64,000 nucleotides of DNA from the NCBI GenBank assembly GCA_030015575.1, contig CM057351.1, forward strand, positions 888,001-952,000, given 5' to 3'. Made by a program: the position numbers and the translations under genes. Each line of letters starts with the position of its first letter. Position 1 is the first letter of the stretch. This DNA comes from Agapanthus africanus. Its lineage: Eukaryota; Streptophyta; Magnoliopsida; Asparagales; Amaryllidaceae. The notes under the pieces were generated by a model. It worked only from the letters and a program-made list of their open reading frames with translations. It was not told the origin of the DNA and did no database searches. This document shows positions 9,949 to 20,348 of the stretch, one piece after another.

Positions 9949-12126
9949 CTAGGCACACTAATGAGGCTCTACAGAGCATCGACCATGCCGGATTAAAAAA
10001 ATTTAGGTGCCGAACAACCCGAAGCAAGATCGTTAACTAGAGATTAGGCGAACATATGCTAGTAGATAACAATTATCACTAAGTGAATACGAAATACAAC
10101 CTTTGTAGATCGGTCCTTCACTTCTTAAGCTCCGTGATGTAGTCCCTTCGCTGCGATCAATCAACTCCCGGACTCTCGGACGGCTCCATGAGGAAATTGC
10201 ATTGGTATTGCTTGAAGTCTTCGAGGCCGAAGATGATCTACGTCGAGGGAATACGAACTCAAGCTTCTACTTCACTAACCATACAATTAGTGAAGCAAAC
10301 ACCCTAAACTAAAGTGCTAGTCTAGTAGAGGATGATGAGATAGGAAATGGGTACTCTTTAGAATTTGATTTCTCACTTTGGTTCTCTCTCTTTTTCAAAC
10401 CCTAGAATGAAAGTGAAGGAGGAAGAAGATGAGCTCCAAATGATAATGAGAAAATAATCAAGAGAGAGAATCATCTAACCATGGTGAGTAAGTATCATAT
10501 ACTAACTCATGTAGAGACTTTACCATTGTTAATTATAGTGGTTAGGTTAGTTAATATATTAAGTAAAACAAAACAAGTGGAATAAGTCAAAGCATCCATA
10601 AGCTTCATGAAGCTTCATGTATGTGAGCTCATTATCCATTTGTTTTAGAATTACTTAAATATAAAAACCTAACCATTATAATTATAATGGTGTATGTCTC
10701 ATACACCCATGATGTTTGTATCAACAACCATGATACAAAAAAGAGCTCAAATAAATATATATCACATATATATTAACTTGTGCACAAGTGAGAAAAACAA
10801 ATGCCTAAAGTGAACCAATGTTAGTTAATGTAAATTATCATATATACAATTATACACTAAATTATTAAATCAACACTTGACTTAATAATCCGGTTATATC
10901 ACATATAACCGACTAACATTCAATGTATCGACTTATCGAATCAACACTTGATTCGATAACTAGCTTATATCGCATACAACCGATCGATACAAACATCGCG
11001 AGAATAGAATACGGTATCACATAAATGCATTATTCTCGGTCCCGCACATATCACATATGCGCTCCTATCTCGTTTTGCATGAGCCAGTACAACCTCTATG
11101 TACGACTCTAAAGACTCGTCAATACGCCGGCAGTAGGTGATGATCATATCAAGCACCCACAAGCCGTCAGCGGTACTAGCTGGACGTAACGGCTACCCGG
11201 GTATTGAGCGATCAGAAGATCAGCAAGCAAGCCCGCTCCAACTCCTGTAAAAGCCTGACAGTGACACTACCGTACAGTCCGGTCTCCTCGTCTGATATGT
11301 CGCATATCAAGTAAACGTCAGACCCCAATAACCGATAATTCATGCCGATGTGAGGCTCATAACGGGTCGAGAAACTACTGGTAACACTTACCAGTAAATC
11401 TCTAAACCAGCCCTGGCCAGGGACTTCCCTGTTATGGCCAATCGAGCATAGCGCAACATCAACCCCCAATACCGGGAGAGACGAAACCCCTCCTATCGCT
11501 CATTGCCTCCATGTGACTCGGGACTGTACCCAAAAACCACCGTTTTGCACGCCCTCTTGGACGTGGTAAGGTGGAAATCAAAGCACAGTAAGAATCACAC
11601 AAGACTCTATGACGATCTCGGGTCTACAGACTACCCTGTACCAGTGTCACCAGAGAACTGCAATCTGACGTAAGGTATAATACCATCTGGGAGTTCTCGG
11701 CGAGTCCGTCCAGTGTACCCAGTCTCCACTGAGCACCCGTATATCATCTCTGATGTCAAACACCAATGGATATGGGATCATCCATCGCCCATCTGTATGG
11801 GTCGAGAAGGCATACGCTAGTCTACTCTGGTATATCGATGTCCCGTCTCGATACACCCACGACTAGGGACCTTGAAGGATGTACTTATGGACTACCATAT
11901 CCCCACTAGTATGATCCGCATCATAGTCCAGTTAGTCAAGTACACATCCTAAGGGCTTTACCAACATGTAACAGAGAGACAAACAATATACACGTTAAGG
12001 TAAAGGGTAACCAGATAGCATACTATCATGTCGAGCAAGAAAGTCCTCTCTATATATGTCCAAGCATCCACTACAATATACATCACATGTATAGTAATGG
12101 CCTCTAGGGCATACATATAACTAATA
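9949..12126 (-). mobile_element. Solo LTR of the A Copia family
   Basis: 2178 bp, starting TGTAGGGTTACTAGG and ending ACTAATA (a decayed ACTAACA). It aligns end to end with the LTRs of A and A'. It is flanked by an exact 5-bp duplication, GGGAC at 9944-9948 and at 12127-12131, with no internal sequence: the expected product of recombination between the two LTRs of one insertion. It splits the satellite array. Confidence 0.93.
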
Positions 12127-13060
12127 GGGACCAGTTGCTGACGTATTTCCGAAACGGGGTCATAGGCTGACGTATTTCCGTGACGGGGTAATTGGCTGAT
12201 GTATTTCCGATGTGGGGTCATTTGATGACGTATTTCCACGACGGGACCAGTTGCTGACGTAATTCCGAAATAGGGTCATAGGCTGACGTATTTCCGTGAC
12301 GGGGTCATTGGCTGATGTATTTCCGATGTGGGGTCATTTGATGACGTATTTCCACGACGGGACCAGTTGCTAATGTATTTCCGAAATGGGGTCATAGGCT
12401 GACGTATTTCCGTGACGGGGTCATTGGCTGATGTATTTCCGATGTAGGGTCATTTGATGACGTATTTCCACGACGGGACCAGTTGCTGACGTATTTCCGA
12501 AACGGGGACATAGGCTGACGTATTTCCGTGATGGGGTCATTAGCTGATGTATTTCTAATGTGGGGTCATTTGATGACGTATTTTCATGACGGGACCATTT
12601 GCCGACGTATTTCCGAAATGGGGTCATAGGCTGACGTATTTCCATGACGGGGTCATTGGCTGATGTATTTCCGATGTGGGGTCATTTGATGACGTATTTC
12701 CACGACGGAACCAGTTGCTGACGTATTTCCTAAATGGGGTCATAGGTTGACGTATTTCCGTGACGGGATCATTGGCTGATGTATTTTCGATGTGGGGTCA
12801 TTTGATGATGTATTTCTACGACGGGACTAGTTATTGACGTATTTCCGAAACGGGGTCATAGGCTGATGTATTTCCGTGACGGGGTCATTGGCTGATGTAT
12901 TTCTGATGTGGGCTCATTTGATGACGTATTTCCACGACGGGACCAGTTGCTGACATATTTCCGAAACGAGGTCATAGGCTGACGTATTTCCGTGACGGGG
13001 TCATTGGCTGATGTATTTCCAATGTGGGGTCATTTGATGACGTATTTCCACGACGGGACC
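12127..13060. repeat. 116-bp higher-order satellite (4 x 29 bp), eight repeats
   Basis: The block beginning GGGACCAGTTGCTGACG recurs at 12127, 12243, 12359, 12475, 12591, 12707, 12823, 12939 and 13055, exactly 116 bp apart each time. Each block holds four 29-bp subunits distinguished by the words after TATTTCC (GAAACGGGG, GTGACGGGG, GATGTGGGG, CACGACGGG). Unit length is perfectly kept while single bases vary. ORFs reading through it are artefacts of the periodicity. Confidence 0.95.
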
Positions 13061-13577
13061 AGTTGCTAACGTAGTGTCTGCTGTAACGAGACGAATGTTG
13101 AGGTGATCTTTTAGGTTGTGTGTGAAGCGTTGAGATCTGGAACTGGGGACTTTGCCGTGGCTCCACTGGTCTTGACTCTGAGGTCTGTTGCTGACGTTGT
13201 ATCTGCATCCTACTGGAGTGAGAACGAACGCCGGGTTGACATCGCGTCTGCTGTAATGGGACGGATGTCAAGGTGATCTTTAGGTCGTTGGTGAACCGTT
13301 GAGATCTGGCTCTCCCTTTGATGGAGCCTGTTGGGATGATACGGTTCCCTTCTTGTTTGTGCCCTTAGATTGTATACAGAGATCGATGTGATCTCTCATG
13401 TAGGGCAAAATTTTCATTTCATATATTTATTTCCGTGATGCTCTATCATTTCAGCTTTTATATCGTGAAAGTCGCGATTGTCCAATCATTTCGGCTATTT
13501 CTCGCGGTCCTCAATCATTTCGGCTATTTTTTTTACTCGCTGCTTTTTATTGCGAGTTGCCCAATTATGTCAGTTTC
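13061..13577. other. Degenerate repeats between satellite and Tat integrase
   Basis: No gene. A block beginning near TCTGCTGTAA and running through GTTGAGATCTGG occurs twice (about 13077-13142 and 13249-13313). The words CAATCATTTCGGCTATTT then recur near 13482 and 13513, with a degenerate copy near 13446. This is part of the variable 3' region of the Tat element. Confidence 0.6.
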
Positions 13578-14210
13578 TCACATTTCGAACGGCCAGCTAG
13601 CCACCGTTGGGTGCAGCGGGTTTGGATGCTGATGGATGAAGTCCCCGTGAATTTGGCACGAGTGACACTGCTTCGCATATTTGAGACAGTCTTGGATCAT
13701 CGTAGGCCAATAATAGCCCATCCTTTTGATCTTCAGCTTCATCTTTGGCCCGGCTTGATGAGATCCGCAGAGTCCGTCGTGAGTTTCTTGAACGACTCTC
13801 TTCGCTTCTTCGGGTCTCAGACATCTCAGCCATAAAAAGTCGAACGATCTCTTGTACAGCGTGTCATTAACGAAGGCGAACGACAGAGCTCGTTTCATGA
13901 GCTGATGTCTTGAGGACGCCTCTTTAGGTGTTCGACGGGATTTGAAGTAGTCTATGAAGACTTCCCTCCAATCCTGAGCCTTTTCTTGGTCCTCTATTTG
14001 TAGGGTTGCCAACTTGGTCACTTCTTTTTCTTCAGAAGACTCCGAAGATGTTTCTGCCAGTGCGAGAACCCGGTGGCTTTGCACAACAATTCTTACGTCA
14101 TCGAGGTATTCGTCAGCCAGTTCTTTTGCGAGTTTGGCTAACGCATCCACTTTGCTATTTTCCGATCGCGATATGCTTTCCAGGGCATAGGCGGGAATTT
14201 GAGTCAACAA
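13578..14210 (-). pseudogene. Tat integrase N-terminus (zinc-binding domain only)
   Basis: The minus-strand frame continues from RNase H after a single TAG at 14214-14216. It first reads the tail of the second RNase H (DALAKLAKELAD), then a spacer, then the H2C2 zinc-binding module of a Gypsy integrase: His in ETHDGL, His in GSHQ and the pair in CHSC, with the typical YYWPTM between them. The frame stops at 13578, right after the segment that normally precedes the catalytic core. No DDE core or C-terminal domain follows, so the element could not have integrated with its own enzyme in this form. Confidence 0.85.
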
Positions 14211-14213
14211 TTG

Positions 14214-14885
14214 CTACACTCTTTCACCGTATCTTACCAACTCCGGCTTGCATGTTTGGTAGTCACCGTTTACTTGACTAACGACTAGCTGGAAGTCTCC
14301 GTATATAAGGAGGTCTTCGATTCCCATATCGACAGCAATCTCAAGACCTACTATCAAAGCTTCATATTCGGCTTCATTGTTCGTCCTCGGCTTTGTTAAA
14401 GAAAATGCAAAGCGCATTATCCCTCCTTGTAGAGTCACGAAGATGAGGCCTACCTCGGATTTGATTATAAAAGTGGTGTGCTTCCTTTTCTTCATAGAAG
14501 ATGCTCCATCGAAGTAAAGTTCCCATCGGGCATCGCTCCCTTCTTTCTCCCTGTCGATTGTGTCGAACGCGTGCTCATCCGGCAATTCACAATTTAGGGG
14601 CGAATCAGCAGGTATCGGATGCTCAGCGAGGAAGTCGGCGATTGCCTGTCCTTTTACTGCATTTAGAGGACGATAAGTTATCGAGAACTCCATCAAGAGG
14701 AGGGCCCATTTAGCGAGTCGTCCCGTTAGTATGGCTTTCGACATCATATATTTGAGAGGATCCACTTTTGATATGAGATGGACCTCATGTGCCAAAGCAT
14801 AATGCCGGAGCTTCGTTATCACGAAGATCAATGCCAGGCAGTGTTTTTCAATGGGGGAGTAATTGTTTTCTGCCCTAAAGAGAAC
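14214..14885 (-). pseudogene. Tat native RNase H tail and second (archaeal-type) RNase H
   Basis: This begins after a TGA at 14886-14888, in the same frame as RT. The first part (HCLALIFVITKLRHY...) finishes the native Gypsy RNase H and connection. The second RNase H starts at WELYFDGASS (first Asp), continues through NNEAEYEAL (Glu) and YGDFQLV (Asp), the expected acidic residues. It cuts the RNA strand of the RNA-DNA hybrid during reverse transcription. The frame ends at a TAG at 14214-14216, with homologous residues continuing beyond. Apart from the stops the sequence is well kept. Confidence 0.85.
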
Positions 14886-15899
14886 TCAACTCAAGTAATA
14901 GAGGGCTCTCTCCTTCCCTTGGTCGTTCTCCTGTGCCCATAGTGCGCCTAATGAACCTTCAAGGGCCGTTGTGTACAGAATAAGGGGCTTTCCTTTGACT
15001 GGAGCGGTTAGTACCGGCGGATTCTGCAGGTATTGCTTGATTTCGTCTAATGCACTTTGACATTTGCGATCCCACACGAATGGGGTTCCCTTCTTCATCA
15101 AGTGACTGTAGGGACAGCATTTGCCGGAGAGATTGGCTATGAACCGTCGAATATATGCGAGCTTCCCTTGGAGAGACCACAGTTGCTTGAGAGTACTTGG
15201 CGGAGGCATTTCCATGATCGCCTTGATCTTCGACGGGTCTATCTCGATGCCCCGGTGTCGTACGATGAATCCTAGGAATTTACCTAAGGAGACTCCGAAT
15301 GCGCACTTGAGAGGGTTCATCTTCAGGTTGTATTTCCGAAGGCGCTGAAACACGATTTTCAGATGCTCCCAATGCTCCTTGTATGATTTACTCTTCACTA
15401 CAAGGTCGTCGATATAACATTCGACAATTTCGTGTATAAGGTCATCAAAGATCTTCGTCATGGTCCTCTGGCAGGTAGCGCCGGTGTTCTTCAGACCGAA
15501 AGGTATCACTTTATAGCAAAAGATACCCAGAGGAGTCTGGAAAGCGGTATGCTTTTGGTCTTCGGGGTGCATCTTTATTTGATTGTACCCTGATGAGCCG
15601 TCCATGAAGGAAAAAACTTCGTGAGTGGACGTGTTGTCTATCATCAGCTCGGTGACCGGTACAGGAAAATCATCCTTCGGGCAGACTTTGTTTAGGTCCC
15701 GAAAGTCCACACAGATGCGCACCGTCCCATTTTTCTTCATTACTGGAACAATGTTGGCGATCCAGTCAGGATACTGAACTTCTTGGATGAAGCCAGAGTC
15801 GATTAGTTTCTTGACTTTGGTGTTGATGCTCATCTCAAGTTCGAGGCGCATTCTTCTCGATGCTTGTTTGATTGGCTTGACGTCTGGAGATATCGCCAA
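14886..15899 (-). pseudogene. Tat reverse transcriptase
   Basis: About 337 codons of uninterrupted Gypsy RT. Visible blocks in order: RRMRLELEM near the start, VRICVDFRDLNK, DGSSGYNQIKM, FGLKNTGATCQR, the catalytic YIDDLVV, KCAFGV..FLGFIV and the connection to RNase H with PFVWD. A TAA at 15900-15902 separates it from its upstream part (VAMLKDVLMQYKDCFAW) in the same frame. A TGA at 14886-14888 ends it inside native RNase H. Each stop can be explained by one substitution. The native RNase H segment here (LYTTALEGSLGAL) lacks the usual catalytic Asp, as known in Tat elements. Confidence 0.9.
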
Positions 15900-17695
15900 T
15901 TAGTGCACATCAATCTCTGGATCTAGTCCCGACATCTCGGAGTAGTTCCATGCGAAGCAATCTTTATATTGCATGAGCACGTCTTTGAGCATAGCTACCT
16001 GTTCTTTGGACAGCAGCTCACTGACGAATGTCGGCCTCGGGTCGCTTGCCGTTCCCAAATCGATTTTTCTTAGGTTATCTGCAGTAGTATATATCCCATC
16101 TTCCAGCTCTTTTGGTGCAGGTGGAAACTCTGAGATCACCATGTCATCATCATTTTCGAAGCACCAGGAGAGGCCATCCATATTCTCGGGCACTCCTTCT
16201 TCTGTCAGTGTTATTACATGACAGGTACGAGATCGCTTCGAAGACCGATGTTGATCTGGTTCTACCCTCGCTGCATATGTTGCTTTCGGTTCATGCTTCT
16301 GTGGTGGGGTTACCCTCCAACTGCTGGATAAAGCGAACATGCCTTGCTGATATTGGTCCTCGACCCAGTTTTTGAAGGTGAAGCAGTCTTCAAGAGGATG
16401 TCCTATCGCTCGGTGATAGGAGCAATAATCCGGGTGAGAGACCTCGTCTGCTTGTTCGGGGTGTTTGGACTCCGGTAGAGTATGCATTTGATGTTTCATG
16501 ACAAGATTGAATATCTTCTTTGTCTTGTCTTGAGGGAAGGAATATGCTCGACCCATCTTCTTTATAAGGGACGGATCGCGGCTGCTCAATTCTCGATCAC
16601 GTGGCTTCTTGGACCCGCTTCGCCGCTGTTGAACGTTTTTTCGTTCTTCAGCTTGTTTTTGCCTCCGTGTCGAGTCTCCTTTGTGACAGGCTGGCGACGA
16701 AGAGCATTATCATTTTCCACAGCCTGCTGAAGGAGGCGTTGCGTCTTGGCTTTCTCGTAGATGGCCATTTCACGCTTGTGGTCATCCCGGACCTTTTGAC
16801 CTGCATCCCTGATTAGTTTGTCCGTCTGTTCTTCAAATGACGGACTTGGCATTTTCATGGCGGGACCTTGCTTTGGTTCAGGGTTAGTGTCTCTTAACGG
16901 AGCATCTCCTTCTTCGTCGAGGTCAATTATGACATGGCAACTGTAGGATCGCTCCCGTTTCTTGGACTGAACATATCCAAGACTGCTCGTTTCCATTCTC
17001 CCGTTAGGAAATTTGCGCTGAGTTTCGGGGACGTTCTAGATCCTGTTGTAGAACTGAGCTTGTCGAGCAGTCTGTTTGAGGGGTACGCCTTGATGCCTCA
17101 ACAGCCTTTTTAGTCCATCTGTATAGTATCTGGGCAGACGGATGGGTTGGAGCCTATCAAGCACTGAATCGGCACCATGCCAGACCTCTTTCTCCACTTT
17201 GGTTTCCGTGGATTGATAAAAGAGGATCGCTTTTTCATCTCTTTGCTTGGGAGGGACGTAAAACGTTTGTAGCTCTTGTACACTATGGGTATCAAGTGCG
17301 TCAAGTTCTTTGTAGTGCCTTTGCGGAACCATGGCGATCCACGAACTCCGATCATCTTCAGTGAGGGCCTGCATAGACGGACGGACCGAGAATACCCCGT
17401 TGACCTCGTCTTCAGAGTCACTACTAAAGACCAAAATAGGGGTGGACGGTCTCGGCTTGGTGTATTGGGGTAGCCCGGAGTAGACTATCTCTTCGTCCTC
17501 CTCGGTATCGCTCCCAAATACCGGAACAGTAGTGATAGCTTTCTGCTCATTCTCTGGTTTATGGCATCTCTCCGTGTCTTCAAAATCTGGCAGGAAGTAC
17601 TTCGCGTCCTCGTACTTTCGGACTTCATTCATGGAGAACGGGTTCAGTTCCCCTGTCACGGTGTACTCGAGACCATCCTTGAAGTACTTCATACA
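15900..17695 (-). pseudogene. Tat protease-to-RT linker with a repeated CHCC module
   Basis: Three consecutive pieces (17692-17036, 16996-16586, 16589-15900), the first two in one frame across a TAG at 17036-17038, the last reached by a frameshift near 16589. The first piece starts CMKYFKDGLEY, the usual continuation of a Tat protease region. The last piece carries YCSYHRAIGHPLEDC followed by FKNWVEDQYQQG, a His/Cys motif that otherwise belongs to gag. It also has YSFPQDKTKKIF, nearly repeating gag sequence at 19740-19800, and a CHVI..EEG motif repeated from upstream. The end (SELLSKEQVAML..CFAW) is the N-terminus of RT. Confidence 0.75.
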
Positions 17696-18211
17696 CTAAT
17701 GTTGTATAGAAGGGATGATGTTGTACTCGTATAACCAAGGCCTGCTGAGCAAAGCGTTGTAGCAAGTCTTCGCGTCAATGACGTGGAACTTGATGTCGGT
17801 GACAAGCAACCCAAAGCGTAACATCAGAATCACAGACCCGAGCGTCCGTGATGACTGGGAGTCGAACCCGGAGATGGTGATTTTATCCTGAGCGAGGTGT
17901 TGAACGCTCATGCAAATCTCTTTTAACACCCTCACATTTAGGAGGTTGACAAAGGACCCGTTGTCAACTAGGATTTTCCCTATCTTGATGTCATGGCAGT
18001 ACCCGACGACATATAGGGGACGGTTGTGCTCGCACGTCCCGAGGAGGAGATCTTCATCGCCGAAAGTGATGTCGGCAGTGTGCACTTCTTCGAGCTCGTC
18101 TTTCATCTTTTCTTCGGCGAAGAAAGCTTGAAACTGTCCGGGCTCCTGTAATGCTTTGATTAAGGAATCTCGTGCCTCTTTAGATAGCAGAAGGGCGTCG
18201 AGAATGCTCAG
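17696..18211 (-). pseudogene. Tat aspartic protease region
   Basis: After a TAA at 18212-18214 the frame continues through a helical segment and reaches GKILVDNGSFVNLL. This is the retropepsin active site in the DNGS form often seen in Tat elements instead of DTGS. It continues through DSQSSRTLGS, FHVIDA and YNALLSRPWL, the usual downstream protease landmarks, and stops at a TAG at 17696-17698. The domain would cleave the Gag-Pol precursor. Apart from the two stops it is collinear and complete. Confidence 0.85.
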
Positions 18212-20348
18212 TTATGAAGGAATCTTTCTCAGGTGTGCCAGCACGTTGTAATCCACCTTGCTTTTCTTAGGCGGGTCTTTGGCTGCGAGCTCTCTGACGA
18301 CTTGATCATTGAGGGCAATATTCTCGGGGATTTTCTTCTTCCCCTTGTCTTTCCTGCTTGAACCTGGGTTGACGAGTCCGAGATTCTTTTCAGGTAGCGT
18401 GCGATTACGCAGCTGGATGTTCTCGCAGGTCTTCATTTCTTCTGCTTCGGAGGCAGATTCCTTGAAGAGAGAGCCAATGGGTATTTCTTCGTCAGAGTCG
18501 CTTCCAAAAATAAGAACTTGCGATCCCCCAGAGTCAACCATGTTACAATTGGCGGCGGTTCTTTTATGCTCTTCTGTCATGCTTTTTTGTTTTCGACGAG
18601 CCTTGCGCTTTAATCGCCTGAAATGCTGCCGATGGGCAACATATCCCTGCAACCAGTTCCCGAAGGCATTGCATTCTTCATTGGGGTGTGTGATCCTCCG
18701 ATGATATAAGCAGTAATTTGGATACACATCCATTTCGTCAAGGTGTATGCTGCCAGGAGTATTCCCTTTAAAAGGCGGCAACTTCATTCCCATTGACAGG
18801 GCTTTGGTGAAGCGTTTCTTCATTTTAAGCCTGCTTTTGTTGGCGACAGAAGTGTTTCTATCCGGTTGGAGTATTTCGTGACCTATGACTTCTTTAAATT
18901 GACGCCAACTCCTGGCCTTTTTGAATATGGCCATTTCGCATTCTTGATCAGCTTTGCTTTTCTGACGGGCCTCATTCAGGAATGCGTCAATCATCTCGTC
19001 AGACGGTTCTAGGAGTTCAGGTTTGGGATCTGGCCCCAGTTTCTTTGCATCTGGAGTTTCTTCATCGTTTATCAACGAGTGAGAGACCATATGGCAGCTT
19101 GCCATGTAACTCTCAGTTTCATCTGCCGAGTCTTCTCCCTCGTCTTCGTCGCCCTCTCCATCTTCAAGGATGTGGTTGAGGAACTCTCGGAGTGTGACTG
19201 GAGTTCGCTCCTTCTGGTTATATTCTTCCAGCGCATCAATGTGTCTTTGCAGGTCCGTGCGCTTGTCATCAGGCTTCACGGGCTTTTTGGTCTTCTTTTT
19301 CTTCTTCGAAGACTTTGACGGCTGGGCATGGGCGTTTTGACTACCGTTACCAATTCTCGGCGTTGAGCGCGGCTTCAGCATTCCCTCGATAACCTCGGGT
19401 TCCAGTGGGCTCTTCCACTTAATCGCCGGGCATGTCTGAAGATCCTTCAACATTCGTTTTGTTTTGGCAGAAAGAGCAACCTCCCATGGAGCTTCTTCTA
19501 TAAAAGAGCATGATGCCTCTGGCGTGTCCCCCCTTTTAAGAGCATGCGGCTGAGGCGGGTTTACTTTTCAATTCTCGAACAGTGCGAACTTGCCTTGTTG
19601 GTATTGGTCCTCAATCCAGCCTTTGAAGATGAAGCAATCCTCGATTGGATGGCTTACCACTTGGTGATAGGGGAAATAATTGGGATTATTAGCCTCACCA
19701 GGTTGTAATAGGCGTCTTGGATTCGGCAAGGTGATAAGCATGTTGCGCATCGCCAATTCGAACAGTCTCTTCGTTTTATCTCAGGGAAACGAATAAGGGT
19801 GCTTCAGCTTTTCGTTAAGGAATCGCTGCCTATCCTCTTGGCGAGTAATTGGCCTTGGACCACCAGGTTGCTGCTGAGCATTGGCGATGAAGGTCGCTTT
19901 TGCTTTTCCCTTCTCGTTTCGAGGCTCCATCTTCGAAGAAGACGGTCTATGACCCATCTGATCCATTTGGGCCAGTTTGTCAATCAAGGCCTGGAAAGTA
20001 GTTGGCTTGAAGAACATTATGAACTGGGAGATGGTCGCTTGCGGATCGAGAGTACCTACGAACATGCCCACTGCCGGCGCTTCTTCGATGCGCTGCTCGC
20101 ACTTCGACCATAGATTCTGCCACCGTATTGCGTATTGAACCCATGTCTCGCCTGGTTCACCCTGGCGTTGATTAATGCAGTGATCGGAGTACGCTCGCTA
20201 GTGCTTGCAAATCTTTGCGTAAACAGCAGCTCCATTTCTGCAAATGTCTTGACGGAGTCGTTCGGGAGTTCAAAGTACCATTCGAACGCTGTCTCCGACA
20301 AGCTGCCAATGAACTGACGAGGTAGCAGTTTATCGTCGCATTCAGTGT
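18212..20348 (-). pseudogene. Tat gag (N-terminus removed)
   Basis: The 5' end is lost at 20348 where a Tekay-like LTR begins. The remaining capsid part reads LPRQFIGSLSETAFEWY..FAEMELLFTQRF, the Retrotrans_gag fold signature. A frameshift near 20153 (one base missing) precedes WSKCEQRIEEAP. Stops at 19781 and 19568 flank a His/Cys motif (YFPYHQVVSHPIEDC, first Cys lost), and a second, related motif YCLYHRRITHPNEEC lies near 18690. The middle part (19453-18212) is acidic and lysine-rich. The nucleocapsid-like motif is thus present twice here and a third time downstream of the protease. Confidence 0.8.

Larger units (their letters stand above)
13578..20348 (-). mobile_element. Tat-lineage Ty3/Gypsy element, gag-pro-pol body (defective)
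   Basis: Gene order in element direction is gag, protease, RT, native RNase H, a second RNase H, integrase zinc finger, which is Gypsy order. Two consecutive RNase H domains, the first without an obvious catalytic Asp, are a known hallmark of the Tat clade. Almost the whole body is one reading frame interrupted by eight in-frame stops (19781, 19568, 18212, 17696, 17036, 15900, 14886, 14214) and about two frameshifts. The 5' end is cut at 20348 by a Tekay-like insertion in gag. The 3' side lacks the integrase core and runs into satellite DNA. Neither LTR was identified. Confidence 0.85.

Noticed and set aside
9703..13060. Regular repeats resembling a CRISPR array
   Set aside because: No unique spacers, no cas genes, plant retrotransposon context; the units are contiguous 29-mers in a higher-order satellite.
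12421..13271. Minus-strand ORFs with repeating EIRxxMTPxRKYV-like peptides
   Set aside because: Read-through of the 29-bp satellite; the peptide period mirrors the DNA period and the frame is not kept through the array.
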